A program made the position numbers and the translations under genes. A DNA stretch of 64,000 bases. Source: DAISJI01 sp964559835 (GTDB lineage Bacteria; Acidobacteriota; Terriglobia; Terriglobales; Acidobacteriaceae). Each line of letters begins with the position of its first letter. Position 1 is the first letter of the stretch. Shown piece after piece: positions 17,451 to 24,834 of this stretch. The notes below the pieces were generated by a model that saw nothing but the letters and a program-made list of their open reading frames with translations, was not told where the DNA came from and made no database searches. Location: positions 78,118-142,117 of the forward strand of contig CAZLJE010000011.1 of assembly GCA_964559835.1 (NCBI GenBank). Direction: 5' to 3'.

Positions 17451-17523
17451 AACGACATTAGAATAGCACCGGTCCGGAACCCCGTTTTATATTCTTCTCT
17501 CGAAGACTCGCACTTCTGGCCGC

Positions 17524-17721
17524 ATGATAAAACCCGTGAAAAAGAGGGGATTCTGGACGAAAAAGCGCAAGGATGTGCCCCGGATTTATTTGCTCCTGGC
17601 CGTGGCTATCCTTGTGGCACTCGCGACACGTGGCTGGTATTCCGCTGCACTTCTTGCCGCAATCGCGCTGGGCGCAGCCATTGCATTCTTCCTCCATCGA
17701 TCGCGGCACGGCGAACTCTAG
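17524..17721 (+). CDS. Small two-helix membrane protein, unknown
   Basis: 65 residues with a basic N-terminus (KKRGFWTKKRKD), two hydrophobic stretches (about 22-35 and 40-57) split by TRGWYS, and a basic tail. No family recognised. No good ribosome-binding site precedes the ATG, so expression is uncertain; the amphipathic design supports a real membrane peptide. Confidence 0.5.
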   Translation: MIKPVKKRGFWTKKRKDVPRIYLLLAVAILVALATRGWYSAALLAAIALGAAIAFFLHRSRHGEL

Positions 17722-17753
17722 TTTTCGAAAATGAGATACTCCCCAGATTTCCA

Positions 17754-17816
17754 TTGACAATTCAGCAACTCTGGTCTGAAATGTTGCGCGCCGAATAAAA
17801 AAACAATCGTTCGTTT
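17754..17816 (+). promoter_or_regulatory. tetR promoter with operator-like palindrome in the leader
   Basis: -35 TTGACA (17754-17759), 17-bp spacer, -10 TGAAAT (17777-17782). An imperfect palindrome AAACAATCGTTCGTTT (17801-17816; core AAACnAnCGnTnGTTT) lies between the expected start of transcription and the ATG at 17820. It has the form of a TetR-family operator, suggesting autorepression. No Shine-Dalgarno is visible because the palindrome and T-run occupy that position. Confidence 0.6.
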
Positions 17817-17819
17817 TTT

Positions 17820-18518
17820 ATGCCGAAGCTGCGCGACCCACAGATCGAGAAGAACCAGGAGAAGATCGAGAAGGCCGCCCTGCGCCTGTTCATCCAGCGC
17901 GGATTCTACGGCACCTCGGTGCGCGATATCGCCAAGGGCGCGGGCGTCTCGCTGGGCAATCTTTACAACTACTACAAGACCAAGGAGCAGCTCTTCAACA
18001 GTCTCGTGCACCGCTACGAGGCGAAGATGGCGGCGCTGCTGCGGGCCGAACTGGCGGGTGTGACCGGCACGATCGACGATGCGGACAACCTGCGCAAGCT
18101 GGCGGCGGGTGTGCGCAAGATCGTGTACCAGGAGCCGGACTACTGGCGCCTGATGTACATGGACATCACCGAATTCGGCAACCGGCACTTCGCGTTCGTC
18201 TTCCGCGACCTTTCGAACCGGTTGCGCAAGCTGCTCGCACAGCCCATTCAGTACCAAAGCGGGACGCATTCGACGGTGAAGCCGAATGTGGCTTTCACCG
18301 CGATCTACCTGCAGTTCTTTACATATTTCCTTGTCGAAAAGCTGTTCGGTGGCAAGAACCACCTTGGGGTCCCAGAAGAGGAAGCGATCGAGCAATTGAT
18401 CGCGATCTTTACCCACGGAGTGCAGGCCGGCAGCGAGCAACATGGCAGCCGGAAAATCTCAAACGGCGATGGCACGGCGGTCCGGCAGCGCGCCAAGGCG
18501 GCGCCGGCACGGGGCTGA
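17820..18518 (+). CDS. TetR-family transcriptional regulator
   Basis: 232 residues. N-terminal HTH: KAALRLFIQRGFYGTSVRDIAKGAGVSLGNLYNYYKTKEQLF (residues about 19-60), followed by an all-helical ligand domain. The tail is Lys/Arg-rich. It precedes a TonB-type receptor by 23 bases and then fatty-acyl enzymes, so it may be an acyl-CoA- or lipid-responsive repressor of this run (inference). Confidence 0.94.
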   Translation: MPKLRDPQIEKNQEKIEKAALRLFIQRGFYGTSVRDIAKGAGVSLGNLYNYYKTKEQLFNSLVHRYEAKMAALLRAELAGVTGTIDDADNLRKLAAGVRKIVYQEPDYWRLMYMDITEFGNRHFAFVFRDLSNRLRKLLAQPIQYQSGTHSTVKPNVAFTAIYLQFFTYFLVEKLFGGKNHLGVPEEEAIEQLIAIFTHGVQAGSEQHGSRKISNGDGTAVRQRAKAAPARG

Positions 18519-18541
18519 GACGTGCGTCAGGAGATGTGGCT

Positions 18542-21500
18542 ATGAAACGTGCATTGGTTGCGCTTTTCGCGATTTCTTTTTGCGTGTTGCTATCGGTAAC
18601 GATGGCAGCGGCGCAGACTTCAACCACCGGAATGATCTCCGGAACGGTCAAAGATCCCAGCGGAGCAGTTGTTCCCAGCGCGAAGTTGACGCTGACCAAT
18701 CCTGCGGGCACGCAACACGAGGAGACCGCGGACGCGGAAGGACGCTTCCGCTTCCCGTTACTGGTCCCGGGCGATTACGCGCTGCAGGTGGAGGCGCCCG
18801 GCTTTCGCGCTACGACCTATGAGCGTATCAAGGTCAACGTCACCGACACGACCGAGGTCACAGTACCGCTGGGACTGCAAACCGCGGCGGAGACGGTGAA
18901 CATCAGCGCCGAGCCTCCGCTGGTTGATACGGAGAACCCGACCACCGGCCGCGTCATCGGCGAATCGCAGGTGAAGCAGTTGCCGCTGCCGACACGCAAT
19001 TTCCAGCAATTGCTGGCGCTGTCGCCGGGCGCGGTGGCAAGCCTCGCCAACAACACGGAAATGGGCCGCGGGGACGCGACGATCTATGTCAACGGCCAGC
19101 GCGGCACCAGCAATAACGTCGTGATCGACGGCGTGGGCGTGAACAGTCCGGGGACAAACTCGACGCCGAACCTGAGCGTGCCGTCGCCCGATGCGGTGCA
19201 GGAGTTCATCGTCCAGACGTCGTTGTACGACGCGACGCAGGGGCGCAACTCCGGCGGCAACGTAGCGCTGGTGACGAAGTCGGGCACCGCGCACTTCCAC
19301 GGCAGCGCATTCGAGTTCCTGCGCAACCGCTTGCTCAATGCCAACGATTTCTTCCTGAACCAGAAGGGGATCAAGAAGCCCGTGCTGAACCGGAACCAAT
19401 TCGGCGGCACGCTGGGCGGCCCGCTCATCAAGGACAAGACGTTCTTCTTCGTCTCCTACCAGGGGACGCGCGAGCGCAATGGGGCGTCGCTGACGAACAG
19501 CTTGTCGTTCCCGTTCCTGCCGGCCGGCCTGACCAACGACCGCAGCGATGCTGCAATCACCGCCCTGGGCACCGCTTACGGTGCGGCGACCATCAGCCCG
19601 ATCACGAAAAAAATGTTGCAGGCAAAGCTGCCGGACGGGACGTACATGATCCCGAGCGCGGCCGGCGGAAGCATCACGTCGCCGGGGCTGATCAGCAGCC
19701 CGCAGAGCGTCGTATCGCGCTTCCGCGAAGACCAGTTCAACGCCAACATCGACCAGAAGATCGGGGAGAAGAACACGCTGGCGGGGAAACTGTTCTGGTC
19801 GAACACGCCGCAGTTCCAGGGCATCTGGAGTTTTATCGGAAGTAATGCGTTCCAGTTGCCGGGCACGGGGGGCGGGGACATCGAGTTTTTCAATCGCGTA
19901 GTCTCTATCACCGACTCGCACATCTTCTCGCCGAACCTGGTGAACCAGTTGCGCTTCGGCTACAGCCGCATCGACGGCCCCGGCCATGCGCAGGAGCCGT
20001 TCAAGAACTCCGACTTCGGGATCACCAACCCGCTGTGCACCGGAACCGATCACTGCGGGCTGGCGTTAGTGCAGATCCCGGGCATGTTCAGCATCGGGCC
20101 CTACCCGCTGTCGGACCAGCGATCCACGACCCAAACCTATGAATGGGGCGACATGGTTTCGTACACCCACGGGCGGCACTTCCTGCGCGCCGGCGCGGAG
20201 ATGCGGCGGTACCTGGTCGACTTCTACTTCAACTTCTGGGAGAACGGCCAGATCAACTTTGTCGATTTCAAGAGCTTCCTGTCGGGCGCCGCACAACTCT
20301 CGCTGCTCGGCAACGGTGTCCGCAACCGCGATTATCGCGTGACCGATTTCCAGGGCTACGTGCAGGACGACTTCCGGCTCAATGACCAGGTCACGCTCAA
20401 CTTCGGAGCACGCATCTCGCGGAACGGGGGCATCAGCGACACGCAGAACCGTCTCGTCAACTTCGATCCCGCGGCCTTCGCGACGAATACCCTGCCCTGC
20501 GCCGCGGCGAAGCCCTGCACCGCGGGCTTCAACCAGGTGAACGGTACGCTGAACCCGAACACCTGGAACGTGGCGCCGCGGTTTGGATTCGCTATTAAAC
20601 CGACTACCACGTCGAAGATGGTCATCCGTGGCGGCGCGGGCGTGTATTTCGACCGGCCGTCCACACGCCTGGGCAATCTCCAGATATTCAATTTCCCCAT
20701 GGACATTATCGGCGTCGCGCTCGCGCCGGCTTTGGCCAATCCGTTCCCGAACCTGGCAACGCTGACGTACCCGGTGACCGCACAGGCGCCCTCGCCGGTG
20801 CCCTACTACTTCGCGGGAGTGCCGTTCCCGGCGCTGGGATCGATCCCGATCAGCGGCGTGTATTCCGACAAGAACCTGCGCACGCCGTACGTGTACCAAT
20901 ACAACCTCGGTGTGCAATACGAACTGGCGAAGGACTTGCTGCTGGAGACCGGCTACGTCGGGTCGCGCGGCGTCAAGCTGCTGAACATCTACAGCTTGAG
21001 CCAGGGCAACGGCGGAACAGCGCCGTACACCACCGCGAATGGATTCTCGAACCAGAAGATCCTGAACGGATTCCAGCAGGCGCGTACGGACGCCAATTCC
21101 AATTACAACGCGCTGCAGACGAGCCTGACCAAGCGCTTCAGCAAAGGGCTGCAATTCCTGGTGTCGCACACCTGGTCGCATTCGATCGACGACATCTCGG
21201 GCGCGCCGACGAACGAGTTCGTCGCGCTACCGGGCGACCAGCAAAACCGCGCTGCCAACCGTGGCACCAGCGATTTCGACCGGCGTCACCGGCTGGTCAT
21301 CAGCGGGATCTACGAGCTGCCGAAGTTCTACGCCGGCGACTCGAAGTTCGCGCAGGCAGTGATCAGCCGCTGGCAGACGGCCGGCATCCTCACCTGGCAG
21401 TCGGGCGCACCGTTCACCGTGGCTTGCCAGTCGGGAAACACTACGTACAACCGCGCGGACTTCATCCCGGGCGGCCCGGCAGCGAAGAAGACCGGCGATA

Positions 21501-21835
21501 TCGAGGAGCGGGCGCTGACGTCGTGGTTCAACCCGTCGGCATTCGCGGCAACCTGCACGAACACGGCGCCCTACGGTACTTCCGGTCGTAACTTCCTGTT
21601 CGGACCGCGTCAGCGCAACATCGACCTGAGCTTCACGAAATTCATCGCGGTGACGGAGCGTACGAACCTGGAGTTCCGCACCGAATTTTTCAACGCGTTT
21701 AACTTCGTCAACTTCGCCAACCCGATCAGCACCTTCTCCTCGGGTGTGCCGGCCTCATTCGCAACGCTGGGGAAGATCACATCCACCAGCAGCGGTCCGA
21801 GGGTGATCCAGTTCGGGTTGAAAATCAGTTTTTAG
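18542..21835 (+). CDS. TonB-dependent-receptor-like outer-membrane protein with CarboxypepD_reg domain
   Basis: 1,097 residues. Signal peptide (about 1-24) is followed by a carboxypeptidase-regulatory-like beta-sandwich (ISGTVKDPSGAVVPSAKLTLTN, about 30-115), a plug domain (TRNFQQLLALSPGAV; NVVIDGVGVN) and a C-terminal barrel ending in Phe (VIQFGLKISF). This is the Oar-like type expanded in Acidobacteria and thought to handle large organic substrates. ATG 18542 has AGGAG 8 bases upstream; the GTG six bases earlier is too close to it. No TonB or ExbBD nearby. Confidence 0.92.
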   Translation: MKRALVALFAISFCVLLSVTMAAAQTSTTGMISGTVKDPSGAVVPSAKLTLTNPAGTQHEETADAEGRFRFPLLVPGDYALQVEAPGFRATTYERIKVNVTDTTEVTVPLGLQTAAETVNISAEPPLVDTENPTTGRVIGESQVKQLPLPTRNFQQLLALSPGAVASLANNTEMGRGDATIYVNGQRGTSNNVVIDGVGVNSPGTNSTPNLSVPSPDAVQEFIVQTSLYDATQGRNSGGNVALVTKSGTAHFHGSAFEFLRNRLLNANDFFLNQKGIKKPVLNRNQFGGTLGGPLIKDKTFFFVSYQGTRERNGASLTNSLSFPFLPAGLTNDRSDAAITALGTAYGAATISPITKKMLQAKLPDGTYMIPSAAGGSITSPGLISSPQSVVSRFREDQFNANIDQKIGEKNTLAGKLFWSNTPQFQGIWSFIGSNAFQLPGTGGGDIEFFNRVVSITDSHIFSPNLVNQLRFGYSRIDGPGHAQEPFKNSDFGITNPLCTGTDHCGLALVQIPGMFSIGPYPLSDQRSTTQTYEWGDMVSYTHGRHFLRAGAEMRRYLVDFYFNFWENGQINFVDFKSFLSGAAQLSLLGNGVRNRDYRVTDFQGYVQDDFRLNDQVTLNFGARISRNGGISDTQNRLVNFDPAAFATNTLPCAAAKPCTAGFNQVNGTLNPNTWNVAPRFGFAIKPTTTSKMVIRGGAGVYFDRPSTRLGNLQIFNFPMDIIGVALAPALANPFPNLATLTYPVTAQAPSPVPYYFAGVPFPALGSIPISGVYSDKNLRTPYVYQYNLGVQYELAKDLLLETGYVGSRGVKLLNIYSLSQGNGGTAPYTTANGFSNQKILNGFQQARTDANSNYNALQTSLTKRFSKGLQFLVSHTWSHSIDDISGAPTNEFVALPGDQQNRAANRGTSDFDRRHRLVISGIYELPKFYAGDSKFAQAVISRWQTAGILTWQSGAPFTVACQSGNTTYNRADFIPGGPAAKKTGDIEERALTSWFNPSAFAATCTNTAPYGTSGRNFLFGPRQRNIDLSFTKFIAVTERTNLEFRTEFFNAFNFVNFANPISTFSSGVPASFATLGKITSTSSGPRVIQFGLKISF

Positions 21836-21884
21836 TTGCTAGTTGCCAGTTGCAAGCCTCGGGTGGTCGAACAACCACTCGAGG
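21833..21884. repeat. Tandem 7-mer words plus hairpin between receptor and SDR genes
   Basis: Three tandem copies of (T/C)AGTTGC run from 21833, and the receptor's TAG stop is the start of the first copy. A hairpin follows: CCTCGGGTGGT (21857-21867) against ACCACTCGAGG (21874-21884), 10 of 11 matched. One of the word-type elements described in the findings. Confidence 0.6.
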
Positions 21885-21913
21885 TTTGAGTGGCGGCGGC
21901 GCTGGAGCACGTC

Positions 21914-22696
21914 ATGAAAGCGTCAGGGCTCAAGGACAAGGTGATTATCGTAACCGGAGCGGCGGCGGGGATCGGGCGGGCCACGGCGCTGCGTTTTGCC
22001 GAAGAGGGCTCGCGGGTCGCATGTTGGGACGTAAACGCCGCCGCAGCGGGCAATCTGATCGATGAGATCAAGACGGCGGGCGGAGAAGGCTTGTTCCGCG
22101 AGGTCAACGTCGCCTCGGCCGAATCAGTGCAGAAAGGCGTCCAGGAAGTGCTCGATCGCTGGGGGCGCATCGACGTGCTGGTCAATAACGCCGGCATCGT
22201 ACGCGACGCGCAACTGGTGAAGATGAAGGATGGCGCGGTGGCGAGCACGATGCCGGACGACCAATTTGATGCCGTCATCAATGTCAACCTCAAGGGCGTT
22301 TTCCTGTGTACGCGGGCGGTGACGCCGCACATGATCGCAGGCGGCGGAGGGGTGATCCTGAACGCGTCGTCGGTGGTCGGGCTCTACGGAAACTTCGGAC
22401 AGACCAACTACGTCGCAGCAAAAGCAGGATTGATCGGAATGACGCGGACCTGGGCGCGCGAACTGGGGAGGTACAAGATCCGCGTGAACGCCGTGGCGCC
22501 GGGATTCATTGCCACCGAGATGGTCAAGGCGATTCCGGCGAAGGTGCTGGAGCAGATGGCGTCGCACACGCCACTAGGACATATGGGCGATCCCAGCGAT
22601 ATCGCGGACGCGTACGCCTGGCTAGCATCGGACCAGGCAAAGTTCGTGCATGGGGCGGTGCTGAGCGTGGACGGGGGATTGGTTTTAGGAACCTAA
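21914..22696 (+). CDS. SDR-family 3-oxoacyl-ACP reductase-like protein (FabG-like)
   Basis: 260-residue NAD(P)-dependent reductase. Cofactor motif TGAAAGIG (residues about 13-20), NNAG, catalytic Ser in ASSV, and YxxxK as YVAAK, then the usual PGFIATEM. All catalytic residues are present. ATG 21914 is preferred (GGAG 6 bases upstream) over GTG 21890. It precedes a KASIII homologue, so the natural reading is beta-ketoacyl reduction in a dedicated acyl pathway rather than core fatty acid synthesis (inference). Confidence 0.92.
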   Translation: MKASGLKDKVIIVTGAAAGIGRATALRFAEEGSRVACWDVNAAAAGNLIDEIKTAGGEGLFREVNVASAESVQKGVQEVLDRWGRIDVLVNNAGIVRDAQLVKMKDGAVASTMPDDQFDAVINVNLKGVFLCTRAVTPHMIAGGGGVILNASSVVGLYGNFGQTNYVAAKAGLIGMTRTWARELGRYKIRVNAVAPGFIATEMVKAIPAKVLEQMASHTPLGHMGDPSDIADAYAWLASDQAKFVHGAVLSVDGGLVLGT

Positions 22697-22698
22697 CA

Positions 22699-22778
22699 AG
22701 GCTTCAGGTTTCAGGTGTCAGGCGTCAGGAAACCGCCTGAAACCTGAAGCCTGAGACCTGAGACCTGAGACCTGTTTT
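22699..22778. repeat. CAGGTTT-word inverted repeat with T-run before the KASIII gene
   Basis: Left arm AGGCTTCAGGTTTCAGG (22699-22715) is exactly inverted at 22736-22752, flanked by further CAGG(N)GT and ACCTGAG words. TTTTT follows at 22774-22778. It looks like a terminator, yet the next ATG begins at 22780, so the element occupies the space where a ribosome-binding site would be. Confidence 0.7.
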
Positions 22779-22779
22779 T

Positions 22780-23772
22780 ATGGGATACGCAAATATCATC
22801 GCGACAGGAATGTACGTACCGGAGAAGTGCGCCAGCAACGACGACCTGCGCGTGCAGTTGGCGCACGTGCCGGATTTCGTGGACAAGATGGAAGCTGGTA
22901 CGGGGATCAAGCGGCGCTTCCACGCACCGGACGATTGGGCGACCTCGGACCTGGCGGTGCGCGCGGCGCAACAGGCGCTGGAGCGTGCCGGGCGCAAGCC
23001 GGAAGACGTGGACCTGATCATCCTGGGCACCGATTCACCGGACTACATCACACCGGCGACGTCGGTGGTGGTGCAGCATAAGCTGGGCGCGAAGAATGCC
23101 GGCACGTTCGACGTCGGGTGTGCCTGTGCGTCGTTTCCCACCGGGCTGTCGATTGCGTCGGGGCTGATCGCTGCGAATCCGGCGATGAAGACGATCGTCG
23201 TGATCGGCGTTTACCTGATGCATAAGCTCGCCGACCCGAAAGACCCAATGGTCTTCTTTTATGGCGACGGGGCTGGAGCGGCGGTGGTGGAGCCGGGAGA
23301 TAAGCAGGGATTCATCACGTCGGCATTCCAGGCCGACGGGTCGTATCACAGCTTCTGGGGAATCTATGCGGGTGGGACGTTCGAGCCTGCGTCGTGCGAG
23401 GCGGTGACCGGCGGTCGTACGAGAGTGAAGATGAACAATCGCTATCCGCCGGAGATCAACGACGAGGGCTGGCCACGGCTGGCGCTGCGCCTGGGCGAGA
23501 ATGGCGGCTTCAAGATGAGCGATGTCGATATGTTCATCTTCACGCAGGTGCGGAAACCGACGATCGAGCTGGTGATGCAAAAGTTGGGAGCGCCGGTCGA
23601 GCGCGCGCACACGATCATGGAAGAGTACGGCTACACCGGATCGGCGTGCGTCGGAATGGCGCTGCATGACGCGCTGATGAAGAAGAAGATCAAGAGCGGC
23701 GACCTGGTGGTGCTGATCGGGTCGGGCGTGGGCTATAACCAGGCGGGCGTGGCGTTTCGAATGCAGTTCTGA
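22780..23772 (+). CDS. KASIII (FabH-superfamily) homologue with altered active site
   Basis: 330-residue thiolase-fold condensing enzyme. The nucleophile Cys is kept in DVGCACASF (Cys116 aligns with the FabH cysteine). The FabH HQAN His position reads FTQVRKP (Thr), and the GNTSAAS Asn region reads GYTGSACV (Tyr). The two decarboxylation residues thus appear lost while acyl loading could remain. This suggests an acyltransferase or a non-decarboxylating condensation; family membership is clear, chemistry unknown. No Shine-Dalgarno precedes the ATG (a repeat lies there). It follows a FabG-like gene and precedes a hydrolase and an acyl-CoA ligase. Confidence 0.88.
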   Translation: MGYANIIATGMYVPEKCASNDDLRVQLAHVPDFVDKMEAGTGIKRRFHAPDDWATSDLAVRAAQQALERAGRKPEDVDLIILGTDSPDYITPATSVVVQHKLGAKNAGTFDVGCACASFPTGLSIASGLIAANPAMKTIVVIGVYLMHKLADPKDPMVFFYGDGAGAAVVEPGDKQGFITSAFQADGSYHSFWGIYAGGTFEPASCEAVTGGRTRVKMNNRYPPEINDEGWPRLALRLGENGGFKMSDVDMFIFTQVRKPTIELVMQKLGAPVERAHTIMEEYGYTGSACVGMALHDALMKKKIKSGDLVVLIGSGVGYNQAGVAFRMQF

Positions 23773-23803
23773 GTTCCGGGTTCTGAGAACATGAAAAACC
23801 TGG

Positions 23804-23876
23804 CCACGGATCTACACGGATGTTCACGGTTGTTTCCTTTTCTGCTTTGTCCGTGAGCATGCGTGTAAATCCGTGG
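23804..23876. repeat. CACGGAT-word inverted repeat
   Basis: Words CCACGGAT, ACACGGATG and TTCACGG (23804-23829) are answered by CCGTGAG, GCGTGTAAAT and ATCCGTGG (23851-23876), giving a long imperfect hairpin. The same word set recurs at 39421-39494. It separates the KASIII gene from the hydrolase gene. A GTTCCGGGTTCTGAGAAC word palindrome lies just before it (23773-23790). Confidence 0.65.
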
Positions 23877-23898
23877 CGGCTTTTGTCTTTCTAATTCA

Positions 23899-24834
23899 GT
23901 GAAGAAGCTCCTGATCATCGTGATCGTTCTGGTCGTGGCGCTTGTTGTTTCGGGTGCGCTGGTTTTCTATCTGCGTCCGATTGCGGTGATCTCGGCTTGG
24001 CGGCGGCATGACCTGGTGAAGCGCGGATTCGTGAAGGGCACGATCGATTCGCCGGTCGGTGCACAAACGGTGTTCACGGCAGGCTCGGGGCCGGCACTCT
24101 TGTTCCTGCACGGCGCCGGCGACGATGCGGGCACGTGGAAAGAAGTCGCGCCGAAGTTCACGGCCAGGTACCACGTCGTGCTAGTGGATCTTGCGGGACA
24201 CGGGGACAGTGCGCCGGCGTCCGGTCCGCTGAAGATGAAGGCAATGCTCGATGGTCTGGATGCGGTGGTCGCGAAGCAGGACGGACCGGTAATCGTGGTC
24301 GGCAATTCTCTGGGCGCGTGGCTGGCGATGCTCTACGCCACGCAGCATCCGGAGCGAATCACGTGGGTGGTTGCGGTGGATGGCGGTCCGCTGAAGGGCG
24401 ATCGCGCGGACCTGGCCAAGCTACCGGAGAATCGCGAAGAGGCGCGAAAGATCTGGGATGCGATCCTTGATCCGGGAAGCCCGCGTCTCCCGGACTTCCT
24501 GCTCGATGACGTGGTGCGCCAGTCGCATAAGGGCGCGATCGGACGCATGGACCGCGCCGACATGGAACAGCACCTGGCGACGGAAGAGTCGCTGCACAAC
24601 TTCCCTGTCCCGGTTGACGTCATTTGGGGAAAAGAAGACCGGCTGGTGACGGTTGAGTACGCGAACCGCATGGTTGAGGCGCTGCGCTTGCCCCACGCTC
24701 GCATGGCTTTCCTCGCACGTTGCGGGCACATTCCCCAGCAGGAGTGTCCTATGCGCTTCAGCCAGGAGCTGCAAGGCTCTCTGACGCTTCAAGTATTGCC
24801 GGTCGTGAAAGACGCGGCCATGAAGGAAAAATGA
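23899..24834 (+). CDS. Alpha/beta hydrolase, membrane-anchored
   Basis: 311 residues. An N-terminal membrane anchor (3-26) precedes a hydrolase fold: oxyanion motif FLHGAGDD, nucleophile elbow GNSLGAW (Ser), acid WGKEDRLV (Asp) and His in RCGHIPQQE. Complete triad. GTG start with no clear ribosome-binding site. The stop overlaps the next gene's ATG (ATGA), so the hydrolase and ligase are co-translated. A thioesterase or lipase role in the same acyl pathway is plausible. Confidence 0.88.
   Translation: MKKLLIIVIVLVVALVVSGALVFYLRPIAVISAWRRHDLVKRGFVKGTIDSPVGAQTVFTAGSGPALLFLHGAGDDAGTWKEVAPKFTARYHVVLVDLAGHGDSAPASGPLKMKAMLDGLDAVVAKQDGPVIVVGNSLGAWLAMLYATQHPERITWVVAVDGGPLKGDRADLAKLPENREEARKIWDAILDPGSPRLPDFLLDDVVRQSHKGAIGRMDRADMEQHLATEESLHNFPVPVDVIWGKEDRLVTVEYANRMVEALRLPHARMAFLARCGHIPQQECPMRFSQELQGSLTLQVLPVVKDAAMKEK

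Noticed and set aside
18758..20053. 431-codon minus-strand frame opposite the TonB-type receptor
   Set aside because: Shadow of a high-GC gene; the receptor is intact in the plus frame.
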